A stretch of 64,000 nucleotides of DNA, taken from the NCBI GenBank assembly GCA_029207755.1, contig JARCOQ010000001.1, positions 91,871,637 through 91,935,636 of the forward strand, read 5' to 3'. How positions within the stretch are numbered: the first letter of the stretch is position 1; each line of letters begins with the position of its first letter. This DNA comes from Chamaea fasciata (Eukaryota > Chordata > Aves > Passeriformes > Sylviidae). Under the pieces are notes generated by a model, which ran no database searches, was not told the DNA's origin, and saw only the letters and a list, made by a program, of their open reading frames with translations. The position numbers and the translations under genes were made by a program. Of the stretch, positions 25,302 through 36,750 are shown in pieces.

Positions 25302-25832
25302 CCCCCTCCTCAGCACTGGTGAGGGCACACCTGGAGTGCTGTGTCCAGTTCTGGGTTTCTCAGCAGAGAGACATGGACCTAATGGAGACAGTCCAGTGAA
25401 GAACTGTGAAGATGATTAAGGGACTGAAGCATCTCTCCTATGAGGAGAAGCTGAGAGAGCTGAGGGATTATTCAACATGGGGAAGAGAAAGCTCGGAGGA
25501 ATCTCATCAATGTGTATTAAATACCTTAAGGAAGGGTGCAATCAGACTGGAGGCAGACTCTCTTCAGTGATGCCCAATGACAGGCCAGGAGCCAGTGGGC
25601 AGGCAGTGACACAGCAGGTTCCTTCTGAGCACCAGGAGACACTTCTTTTACTGTGAGGGTGCACAGGTTGCCCAGGGTGGTCGTGGACAGTCCATACCAC
25701 CACCTGCAGATATTTAAAAGCCATCTGGACATGGTCCTGGGCAGTTGGCTGTGGGTGGCCCTTCTGGATCAAAGGATTTGGACCAGATGACCTCCACAGG
25801 TCCTTTTCAAACCCAACTTTCTGTTGGTTTTT
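25302..25832 (+). mobile_element. CR1 LINE fragment (end of RT ORF plus 3' UTR)
   Basis: The order of segments is that of CR1: CACTGGTGAGGGCACACCTG and CTGTGTCCAGTTCTGG (end of the reverse-transcriptase ORF), then TCTCCTATGAGGAGAAGCTG, then GATGCCCAATGACAGGCCAG, then GGATTTGGACCAGATGACCT near the 3' end. The frame is broken by several stops and indels. The usual ATTCTGTGATTCTGTG tail is not seen; the match fades into TTCTGTTGGTTTTTAG. The element is in the sense direction of CDKAL1. Its CR1 subfamily differs from that of the copy at 30436. Confidence 0.9.
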
Positions 25833-28800
25833 AGCTATGCGAGAAATTCTTGTGCTGTGTCTTCCATGCATTGCTTCCTTATACAGAACTCAGATTGAAG
25901 GATGTGCTTCTGCTGCATCAAGATAACAAACTTAACCCTGCCCAAGTATTGTGTGTATTTGTGTGCTTTTCCCACAAAAAAAAAAAAATACCAGTCAGCA
26001 GGGAGGCTCTTAACTACCTACTATATGTTTTGATGGATTTTTCATGTGGGAAGCCTATCCTGGGGTTTCTGGTAAGAGCCTAAAGCAGGAATGCACTATG
26101 TGTATATGATTAGTATGGGAAAGAAAGAAAAAAGACTGACGAGTATTTATCTGGTTACTTGAATTTTAGTATTCAATATAGTTCAGCTTCAAATCAATTT
26201 TTGCAGTTCACTGTAGAGTTGGTGTGCATTTACATGATACAAGGTCAGCATATGTGACTTGGAAATCATTCCATTTAAACCTAAGAATACACTCATTGCC
26301 TTTTGTCCATCAGCTCTTGAGTTTGTTGGGGGCAGAACAGGATTGTTTTAGGATTCAAGAATCAATTTATGTTGTCAGAAGCAATATCCTGTTGAATTGT
26401 AATGTGTCTCACAGCTTGTGTGTACTTGACTTGTGACATAATCTTCCACGATGTATTATAAAACTGATGTAATGTCAAATATTTCGAAGGCAGGAGACAG
26501 ATTATATGGAGCAAATACCAACCTGTTTGCAAATACCAACATTTGTGAACTGGTTCATTAATTATCAGAACTACATACTCAAAGCTCAGCAACATTCTCG
26601 GATCTCATAATACTAATGACAGAAAAGCCATAGGAGAATAGGAATATGGTTTCAGGATTGTGTCTGAGAGAATTCATTGTTTTCAGGTAAAAGTAGCTAA
26701 ACACTGGTTTTAATCTAATCATATTTTGTAAATTTTCGAAGGCCACTGTATCTTTCTGGGTTGCTTTATGATTTGTTGAGTATCCCACCAGATTGGACTA
26801 CATCTTTTGTGAGGAGTCTTGGTGGCTGTTCCTGTTTTTATTTTCATTCCAAGGTGGTTAATTACCTTTGAAAGTGCTCACACAAGATTTGGAACATACA
26901 CCCCATAAAGTCTTTATAATCAATACAACATTTATGGGTAAGGCTGATTCTGTTTTATTACCGAAGAATTGAAAAAGTAGATGTGCTTTTGCATACACAG
27001 ATGTAAGGTCTGAAATAAAGCCAGCTGACTTCAAAGGTAAATAAAGGTTGAGAATGGCTGCTCAGTCACATATCCCTGAAAAGAACAGACAGTGGAGTTT
27101 ATGGTGGGGCCAATGATAAGGGATGCTAAAAGGGTTGGTTCTCTTTGGGGGAAGAAGAGAATTTAGCTTATTTCTCATAAATGCGGATTTGAAGTTCTCC
27201 TGTGGGGAGGCACAGAGGTTTTCTTTTCTGTGGGATGTGTGGTAGCTGATCTGGCTTCCAAAGCTGATGAATTGTCTCACTTGGGTGATTACAAGGTGTA
27301 GCACGATGGCTATTTTGGCTTTTCAGGTGTGTGCAAGGATGCTGTTAGGTAGGCATTGCTTGTCAGTGTCTCTCTGTTAAGTGTCTGGAAATACTACTGT
27401 ATGCTGGGTAGCTCAGAGTGCTGATGAAATAAAGTTGTAGGCATTATTGGATGAGTCTGCCAGCCCTTTGGGTTGCTAAGGGTCCTTAGTTCTTAAAGGT
27501 TTGTCAGAAACTCGCTTTCTTGCTGAGGGAAGTAATTCATACTTTGTCATTCCTCTATGAAATATTCCCCCTAGTAAGGCGGTACTTATATTTCTGAAAC
27601 CCATATGCTTTATGTTAGTTTGTGTTAGTTCAATTTCCTGAGAGGTCTGGTGGGCAAAAAATCAGTATCCCATTTGCTTGTAGATCTTGCCCTGAACGGC
27701 ATGATCGTTTTTGTAAATAAACATTCATTTATTTGTCATTCAGGTCACATTCACTGCCAGTCTGGTATAATTTAAATGCTACCTCTTTCAATTTTTCATC
27801 ATTAGTTCTTAATCACAGTGAGAATACGTTTCTTGTAAGACTCCTCTAGTTGCCCAAATACTCGTAGCTCTGCAAAATATTTCTGGTAGTGCTTTGTGTT
27901 GTGAGGCTGGGGACAATGAACTTGACATGGCATGTTTGGATACACTTTGAGCAAAACGAGTGTATTGAAAACCAGAAGATACATGTGTATTCAGACTTTA
28001 CTTAATGCATCAGAAAATAATTCAAAATGCACTGAAGACAATATTCTGGCTAATGACTGTCTCTTGTGGTAATAAATGCATAAAAATACAGGATTTAAGG
28101 ACCAAATAGAATTTTTCTTTTCAATGAAAAGGCAGTTTCTTTGAAGGGATTAAAAAACCCAAGCAACCTTATAGCTCATATTGTTCTTTACCTCTAGACT
28201 GACACGTGTTGATTATTTGTACATATATTGGTTTTTTGCATGTGTGGGCAACAAATGTAATTACCAGCTAGGATTATTTCTGCTAGTAAGATTCCTTTTA
28301 GTATTTTCATGAATGGTAAAAAAGACACTGGATGTACAATTAGCAAACAAGGAAACAAAGGCAACATAAAGACTTCATTATCATATTATTTGCAGTGTAT
28401 TATTTAAATGAAGTAAAAGCCATCTCTGAGTAGTGACTTTTTAAAGGAATAATGCCCACTTTTTCAGAGGTACAGGTGTTAAATATCACCTGCTTGAAAC
28501 AGGTGTAGTATGTTTTCCTCTTTGAGCCAGTCATCCTACTTGTGTATATCAAATTTGCTTCTGTAGTACAATAGAGACCTCTTAAATGCTTATATTGAAA
28601 CTGAAATCTTCCTGTGAAATCAAGGCTGGAACATATAGAGTATCTACATTTGACAGAGATTTTACGAGTTTGTTTTCTAGCAAATTCTCAGTTCTTCATA
28701 CTTCTCAGAATACTCCTGTGAGCCAGTGGAATGGGAATGTTTTGTGTGGCTTTTACTCACTTTCGTAAATGGTTTTAAGCAATTAAATTCTACCACTTAA

Positions 28801-30435
28801 TTATTTATTTCACTAACCATCTGTTTCAAATGGATGGGTCAGTAAACATACCTGTTTATATATGCTACTGGCACTTTTTCCAGTCGTTAATTTTGTATGG
28901 GTTTTGTTGTGGATGTGTTGAAAAAATGTACCCTTCTGTGGTTTTACTGTGTGCTTCCTAAACATGGGTCTTAACCTGACTCTGCTTCCTTCCTAATCTC
29001 AGAGGCCATGTGAAAATTCAGAAGCTGTTAGTGTCACCTTAGACATTTGTAATCCATAGTTATTGCCCCTACTTAATTTAAGTCTTCAACCTGAGCTTAA
29101 TGATGGCTGATCTGTACCTTTTCAGTGAGTGCCCTAACCTTTTGAATAGTTTAAGCCTTGCAAGAATTTATTGAAGTTACACCCTACCTGAAAAAATAGA
29201 GATCTTCATTAAATGTCCTCAGGACTTCAACAAATGCAGAAAAAAAAATCAGCAAGTGTAAGAAAAGTGAGGCAGCTGTTTATTTTATGACACTTAAGTA
29301 AGGCTTTACCTTTAATATTAACTTCTATTTTTAAGGAAAAAGGTTGACTATATATTGATACTGTCAAAAGATCGTGGGGAACAGAAAGATAAAACACCCA
29401 AAGTTTTGAAAGGGGGCTAATAAACTATTTGTCATAGTGGATGAATATTGCTTTTGAAAGTAAATGTAATGCTGGATCTCAAGTAAGCTCAGCAAAAAAT
29501 GGGGACCTTACAAGAGCCCTGATGGTATTAGAAGCTGCAAACTTTCGATTTTAAGGTATTTTTTGTTTTACAGTGTTCAAAAATAGTTTCTTCAATCCAT
29601 CTACTGTAGATCGATATTGTTTCTACTTAATAACACTGGCTAAGTTGTGAATAATTAATATCCATTTTTGTGCAGGACATTTTTGAGGAAATTACACCTG
29701 TTATTTTGAGTGTTTGCTTTGATCTGAGGATGTAATTGTGTTTTGTGTCTAAGAGTTCACATTTGTTGGAGAGTGGGACTATGTGTACAGTTTAAAATCA
29801 GACATTTTAATAATCATTTTGATGATCCCATACCAATTGTGAATTTAAGGATTACACTGAATGTGACAGAAATACATTTCTCAGCATCAGGAATACCAGG
29901 CTGTGCAGGGCTTCTGGGTTTGAGTACAGCTGGTGGTTTTACCTGCTGCCTGGGGGTATAGGCAGGGCATGGTGTAGTGGGCTGGAGAGTCCAGAAGAAC
30001 TGAAGTCACCCCCTCTGGGGCAGTCTGAGAGCTACAAAGGTTTGGGGCTTATCTCAGGACTCTTGTGGAGCTTGAACAAAAGTTGTCAAAGTCTGCTGAT
30101 GTTCTTGGAGCTGAAAGTTGGTTTTTGTACTGAGACGTGATGGGAGTCCTGGCATGGATGGGTTGGTGGGGATGTGGACACTGAAAACACCTGTGTTGCA
30201 GGTGGGAGGCCTGATAAGAGAGCTTCGGGTGTGGCAAGTGCAAGAAGCTCTGCAATGAAGTGGATGCTTTGTTGGTTTTACAACTGGAAGTATTAGCAAA
30301 ATACATCTGTTCAAAGCCACTTCCAACATTGCGTATTAAGGGCCAGATGATTAATGGAAAATACACTGTGTGTGCTTGCAGGACCCAGTGATGATTAATA
30401 GCTACTAAACGCTTGTAACAAATAAAGCCTGTAAA
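25833..30435. other. Intronic sequence, unique
   Basis: This stretch has a 13-A tract at 25976-25988, one of only three A tracts of 12 or more in the window. The rest is AT-rich. The 129-codon minus-strand frame at 30049-30438 has no recognisable domain and ends against the CR1 copy; the 29960-30435 stretch is somewhat richer in G and could be an unrecognised 5' part of that element or another old repeat. Confidence 0.5.
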
Positions 30436-31852
30436 CAAATAAAGGATGAGGAGAAGGCTGAGGTACTTAATGCTTTCTTTTCTTACTCTTTAACAATCAG
30501 ACCAGTTGATCTCAGTGTACCCAGCCTCCTGAGAGGGAAAATAGGGACAAGAGAGTAGAGTGAAGCCCCCATAATCCAAGGGGAAATGATCAGTGACCTG
30601 CTATGCCGTGTAGATATAAGTCTGTTGGGTTGGGTGGGTTGGGATCCATCTGATGGTACCGAAGGAGCTGTCAGAGGTCACTTTCTGACCAAGTGACCCC
30701 CTTGCAAGGTGAGGGAAAGGCTGTGGATGTTGTCTTTCTGGATTGCAGTAAAGCCTTGGACACTGTCTCCCATAACGTTCTCCTGGAGAAGCTGGCTGCT
30801 CATGCTTTAGATGAATACACTGTTTGCTGGATTAAAAGCTCTCTGCCCAGAGAGTGGTAATGAAGGCAGTTTGATCCTGCTGTGGCTGGTCACAAGTGCT
30901 GTTCCCTAGGGCTAAGAGTTGGGGCCAGTCCTGTTAAATACCTTTATCAATGATCTAAACAAGTGGATCAAGTTCATCCTCAGTCAGTTTGAGGACCAAA
31001 ATGTGTGGGAGTGTCCATCTGCTGGAGGGTAGGAAGGCTCTGGTGAGGCACCTGGACAGGCTGGATGGATGGGCTGAGGCAAGTTGTATGAAGTTCAAAG
31101 CAAAGTGCCAGGTCCAGCACTTCAGTCACAATAACCCCAGGCAGTGCTACAGGCTGGGGGCAGAGTGGCTGGAAAGCTGCCCAGCAGAAAAGGACCTGGG
31201 GTTGCTGGTCAACAGCGGCTAAACATGAGCCAGTGTGTGCCCAGGTGACCAAAAGGCCATTGGCATGCTGGCCTGTGTCAGCAGTAGTGTGGCCAGCAGG
31301 GCCAGGGCAGTGATTGTCCCCCTGTGCTGGGCACTGGTGAGGCTCTGCCTCAAGTCATGTATCCAGTTTTGGGTTCCTCACCCACAAGAAAGCCATTGAG
31401 GGGCTGGAGCATGTCCAGAAAAGGGCAACAGAACTGGGAAAGGGTCTGGAGCACAAGTCTGATGAGGAGCAGCTGTGGGAACTGGGGGTGTTTAGCTTGG
31501 AGAAAAGGAGGCTCAGAAGGAACCTTATCACTCCCTGCAACTGCCTGAAAGGAGGGTGTAGGCAGGTGGGGGTCGGTCTCTTCTCACAAGCAAGTAGCAA
31601 CAGGACAAGACAAAATGGTCTCAAATTGCACCAGGGGAGGGTTAGATTAGATACTAGGAAACTTTTCTTCACAGAAAGGGCTGTCAAGCACAGGATCAGG
31701 CTGCCCAGGCAAGTGATGGAGTCACCATCCCTGGAGGCATTTAAAAGGCCGGTAGGTGTGGCATTAAAGGGACATGGTTTAGTGGTGGACTTGGCAATAC
31801 TAACACCTCAAAGATCTTTGAGGTTTTCTCCGACCTGAATAATTCTATGAAA
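30436..31852 (+). mobile_element. CR1 LINE, 5'-truncated, partial reverse transcriptase to 3' end
   Basis: This is the longest mobile element in the window, about 1.4 kb. It opens with sequence translating to GDEEKAEVLNAFF, part of CR1 ORF2 upstream of the RT core. It continues through [82 protein letters not shown] and KGGCRQVGVGLFSQ, and ends with GACCTGAATAATTCTATGA, a CR1-type terminus. The frame is broken by stops and shifts. About 100 codons of the RT domain expected between the LKEL-like region near 30665 and GKAVDVV near 30716 are missing. The metal-binding Asp pair of the RT active site is altered at about 30989. The copy is inactive. It lies in the sense direction of CDKAL1. Confidence 0.95.
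30627..30643 (+). other. G-quadruplex motif inside the CR1 copy
   Basis: GGGTTGGGTGGGTTGGG has four runs of three G with loops of 2, 1 and 2 bases, a canonical compact G-quadruplex pattern. It lies where CR1 elements normally encode a conserved MGPDG-like stretch, so the motif arose by mutation of this copy. In CDKAL1 pre-mRNA it would be on the RNA strand. Confidence 0.8.
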
Positions 31853-34800
31853 GTGCTGTGGTGTTTGTTTTTTTTTTTCCCCCTGAATATATTAATGTAA
31901 CTTTGAGTACAGATATATTTTTTTCTTTTTTTAAAATCCAGACTTGGTGGAAACAACAAACAAACTTTACTGTTTTTTTAAAATTTGTTTCCTTTTTTTT
32001 TTGGTGATTAAATGTCTGTCATTTTTAACAAGCAAATTGGCAGATCATATCCAGGATGTAACAAATACTTTGCTTTTAAATGTGAAAAAACACAGTTGGA
32101 AATTGTCCTGGAGTGGTAGTGCTTTTAGTGTTTTTATTTCCTGTTTTTTTTCCATCAATCTGTATACTGCCTTTGTTCTCTCTCTATTACAGTTGCCTCT
32201 TCACCACTACCATTATGTGTATAAACCCTCTCTCCCCCTCATGGCATCATTTTTAACTGTGCAGGTCAGTGCTAATGCTGTTTGTGAAATAAATTATTAA
32301 AAATGACTGTTAACATCTCTTGATGGAATACTGTGGTTAACACTTTCAAGCTACCATTAAACCACTTCTTTTTATGTGTGTATTAGTCAATTGTCCATAC
32401 TCTGCATGTAGCTTATTCTGGCCCCTGTGATTCCTTGTCCAGAGGAGAAGTGTTCTCTTAACATTTTCTCTGTATCTGTTGGAAAGCATCACAGTGTTTC
32501 GTGGAGTCAGATGGAATGTAACTGTAGAGGATTTTCACATGACAGTATCCTTATGAATCTGATTTAAATCAAACTAAAGGATGTTGTATTCTCATCTCTG
32601 GCATTTGGAAGACATTTAATTTTAATTTTTGTGTACATCAAGTGCATACCTTTTGTTCTCTGCACTTAACCTTTAAAAGAACGTAGTGCCTTTTTTTTTT
32701 TTTTTTTCCACAGTTACAAGTAGGTGCTGTAAAGTACTTGTTACTTTATGGCAGTAATTGATTTTTAGTAAGGAAAGAGGGGCCGTTGGAGCAGTAGGCA
32801 GGGTGCTGTATACTGTCTTATGTATAAAACATTAAAGTAACTTAGCTTTATTGAGCTTAAGCATTTGGAGCTTAAATTCAATCTAAATTGCAGCCTTGGT
32901 GGCTAAATACCTATGTTGGCAGGATTTTAAAGGGATCCTAGCAGAGAGCTGGTGAGACTGAGGAAGAGGACAACATGAAAATGTGAACTTAACGTGGTTG
33001 TGTCAGGGTGTCTTTATTTTCCTGGTTTTAGAACAGTAGTAAATACTTTTATCTGAGTTCTGTTTCAGTTGGAAGACCTTAGAATGGGATCTTCAGTAAG
33101 GTGCAAAGGTTTGAGTACTTTGTGGCAGCTAACTTCTGTACTTTATAAGGGTTGAACGTGTGGATGAACCTGAAATGGAGATGAAGTGATTTCAAAGACA
33201 GGAAGCCATCTGCTCTGCCTGTACTTGTGGGAGACCTTGATGATTTCATGTTGTCTGTTGCTGGGACTCTGCTATGTGAGCCATGCTGTGTTCATAGGCT
33301 GGATTACCAGCTGTATTTCAACTTGGATCCTACCCAGCTGTGCTGATGGCCCGAAAGCTGAGCTAATACTTGTGTTCCTTTATCTTGCTGGTTGCATCCT
33401 GACGGGGCAGTACTCACAGATGACTTTTTTTAAACTTTCCTTACCTAAAAGGGTCTGTTAATGCACTTGGAGGTGGTACTGTTTTTCGGGGTTATGGTTT
33501 CAAGGCCAGTTGAAATAAATAAGGACTAATTACAAACCAATACCGTTGGTTACAAATCAGTAACTTTATGGGCTGAAGGTAGGTAGTCTAGGCTTTCCAT
33601 GTAGTCGTGGCCTCCTGATATCTGTTGCCACTGTACCACTTGCCTTTATGTCTAGCAACTTCGGAGTAATTACTGTTGGATTTTTCTTTTCTAAAATGAC
33701 TAAAGACTCAAGCGGAGGGACAAGAAACAACTAATGTCTTTTCCTGCTGGAAGTGACCATAACCCTTTAGCCAAGGGAGTTTACAAACATAAGCATTTTT
33801 ACTTCTGCAAAGCATATATTAAAAAAAGAAGTTTGCTTTTGTTTTTGACCTTTTTTTTTAAACTTTACTACTAGAGTTCACCAAAAGCTTTCTAAAAAAT
33901 AATGTCAGTATGAAGCACATGCACATTTAATGTGCCAGAGTGGGATGGGTTATGTGATTTGTAGGAACTTGATATGCTATTTTGTAAAATTCATCTTTGA
34001 AAGCAAGGAAGAGGTAAATTCATAAGATAAAAATATGCAAAGGAAGATAGTGATCATGGAAGACATCAGATTAAGATTCAGCCACTGACAAAAAAGAGAA
34101 ATTTGCATAAAGATCCCTCTCACATCAGAAAATATAAATTAAATTGTGTATGACTACAGGCCTTGAAGTCTTAAAAGGAAGTGAAGTATCTCAAATTTCC
34201 AGAAAGGAGAAAGGTCAAAATAGCTTCTTCAATACCTTGAGCTGTGTAATGAAATGTAGGTTTTCTGTTGTTACTCTTTACCTTGCTTTCAAGGAAAGAC
34301 AGGTAAATCCAGCCAAAGGAAGATACACCCAGTGTGGAGCCTGGGGCAGGAAGAAGATAACCCCAAAAATTTTGACTCCTTCTGTCACTGACCTGTGGAG
34401 CTCTTCCAGCAAATCTTCTGCCTTTTCCTTGAAGGAAATGGAGAACTGCTAGACAGCACTTTCAGTGCTGCTGAAAGTGCAGCTCTCCCTGCTGTTATAC
34501 ACCAACATCACTTCTAGTGACAGTCCTTGAAATCTTGAGATGTGGCGTCCAAATAGCAGGAGAAAACAGATCCTCACCCACCTTCTCTTGTTTGTAAAAA
34601 TGTTCTTTTTATTTTTGGGAGCTGCTGTTACATCAAATAATACATGTCTCAAACTAATGTTTGAACTGGTTTGTGCTTTATGAAATCGAACCTCTCTGAG
34701 GTCATAAAACTACATTTTTCTGTGCAAAACTGGCATGTTTTAACTTCTGGCACTTGTCAGTGCTTATGGAAGTTTCAAAATAGGCTTGTCTTATTGCATG

Positions 34801-36740
34801 CAGTCTTATTAGTACTGGAAGAACATTTTCTGGCACTTTTTTTTGTACAAATGATAGTAATCTAACAAAACTGTCTCTAACAAGGATATCAAATCTGCAG
34901 TCAAGATTGACAGGAGACACAGTAGAGAAATAATGTGTGAGGCTGTAATGGGTATCTCAGTATTGGTGCAGAACTATTCAGCCTCCAAGGCATGGCTCTG
35001 CAGCAGCTGCATGGGCTGCTGTGTCTGCTCTGTATGAGTCAGGGCATGGAGAAAGGGCAGGAAGGGCTGGGATACACCTTTGCACACCTGCGTATGCTGT
35101 CTTTGCTTTTCTTTCCCAGTGCATCTTTACTCCTCTGCCATGAACAAATTTCCTTACTCTTCTGGCTCAATGGACATAGAAGTAGATCTGCTGCTTTGAC
35201 CTAAATGTTTCCGGATGAATCTTATTCCCAACTTGGTGGTGGGATTTTGTGAAGAAGCTTGCACTGCTGATTGCTGTGCTGCATTTACTGGTTGTGTGTG
35301 TAAAGAGTGAGCTTTAATTTCTGCTGTGCTTAGTCTGGAGCTTTCACAAGCACTAAATTTTGCTGATAGTCTGAACTGGGGATGATGGTTGGGAATTAGC
35401 CACAGCAGAGGCTTATCTGGCTGCTGGGTATGGTACCTTAAGCCCATATCTCCTGCTTTTCAGAAAACTGATAAAGTAGAAAATAGATGAGGTGTGAAGG
35501 TAGTTCTGAAAAAGTCAATAAGTAGCCGGAAGCTACAATTTAATAAGTGTTTAGACATATCTGGCTCAAATAGCTTATAATTTTAACTCTTTTAAAAGTG
35601 ATAGATAAAACCTAAATCCATAGTCCCTGTGGCATTAGGTATCACGGGAAATAAGTGGAAGCAAGGCATTTGAAATCAATAAATGGCTTCTAGGTACAAC
35701 TTAATGCAGACAGAATTTAGAGAAAAAAGATTGTGAAATAGATACGGGAATAAAATTTAGGTTTATTTTGCAGAGTATAGCAAAGTTCTAATCCTGGCTG
35801 TTGTGAAAATGAATGGAGATTGTGGAAATGTGGAAGTTCAGTGCCATGGGCCAACTTGTACAGAATTAGATGTACTGAAAAAGTATGAAATCTATGGAGT
35901 AAAGCTGCCTACCTTATGCCTTAAACGAAACCATAAATGAATAATGTTAATTACCTGAGATCCGTTTTGAATTACACTGGAAATTAAGCAAAGATTTTTT
36001 TTTTTCCCCATTTGCTTGGGAATTGTGTTGTGTTTGAGAATCTTCTACTTCACTGCTTTGAGTTTCCTGTTGTTGGATTTACTTGTTTTTTACAGGGACT
36101 AAAAGTGCAAGAGGCTCCTTTGGGTAGGTAATTCAAGTGATGTGAGTGCATTTTTTAAAGGTCCCTTAAAAAAAAAAAAAGGCCTTTGGTTTGTCTTTTC
36201 TGTTCCTTAGCCCAACAGGTCATACTTTGGTGTATGAGGGGACTGAATAACCCTCAATTTGTATTTTCTTTGTTCTGTTCCATAGGCATGATAAGGAAGA
36301 GCCATTAATGTTCCATTAGCTCTGTAGATAGAAGCATTTGTATAAGTGAGATTTGTCAAGAGTGTTACAACTCAAGGAGATTAAAATTATATTCCTGGGG
36401 CAGGTTCCAGTCAATCCTTCTTGATGCTGAACTACTTATTGCTGTTTACAGCAAATTCATATGGAATCATATGATGCATAGTGGAAAACATAGGGTTTTC
36501 ATTTTTCATTTACCCATGTCTTTGCTATCATCATATGAAATACCTGCTTATGCTTGACTGCAGTGGGTTTTTTTGTACCTTAAACATCACAGTATGTGAT
36601 ATTTTCAAATCAATCGTTTAGATGACATTTCTGACTATTTATGTCTTGCCAGTCTCAACATCAGCAGTTTCATTTAAATTTCAGCCATTTTTTAGAAACT
36701 CTGATCTGCAAAACAACTGAATCCTCTGTAATAATTTTTA
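31853..36740. other. Intronic sequence without recognisable genes
   Basis: T tracts lie just after the CR1 copy at 31868-31878 and 31993-32002, with a 17-T tract at 32691-32707. A perfect short hairpin lies at 34456-34480. There is a 13-A tract at 36168-36180. The 118-codon frame at 31944-32300 is Phe/Leu/Ser-rich because it translates T-rich DNA; it is not convincing as a gene. Confidence 0.5.
34456..34480. repeat. Perfect 10-bp inverted repeat with 5-base loop
   Basis: The arms GCACTTTCAG and CTGAAAGTGC flank the loop TGCTG. An overlapping alternative hairpin (CAGCACT, loop TTC, AGTGCTG) uses the left arm and loop. No run of U follows, so it does not look like a pol III terminator, and the stem is too short for a typical microRNA precursor. 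Confidence 0.8.
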
Positions 36741-36750
36741 CCAGGTAAGT
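36741..36750 (+). promoter_or_regulatory. CDKAL1: Recursive-splice-like site (CCAG|GTAAGT)
   Basis: CCAG followed directly by the consensus donor GTAAGT is the juxtaposed acceptor/donor arrangement of recursive splice (ratchet) sites in long introns. The upstream bases (TCCTCTGTAATAATTTTTA) are T-rich but not a pure pyrimidine tract. It lies in the long upstream intron, in the right orientation. That it is used is inference. Confidence 0.25.

Noticed and set aside
30049..30438. 129-codon minus-strand open frame
   Set aside because: No recognisable domain; it overlaps another minus-strand frame and abuts the CR1 copy. Probably chance or part of an unrecognised repeat.
31488..31838. 116-codon frame beginning MFSLEKRRLRRN as a separate gene
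   Set aside because: It is the C-terminal part of the CR1 ORF2 in the element at 30436-31852, not an independent gene.
31944..32300. 118-codon frame with hydrophobic stretches resembling membrane segments
   Set aside because: The Phe/Leu richness is the direct result of translating T-rich intronic DNA. No start context or conservation evidence.
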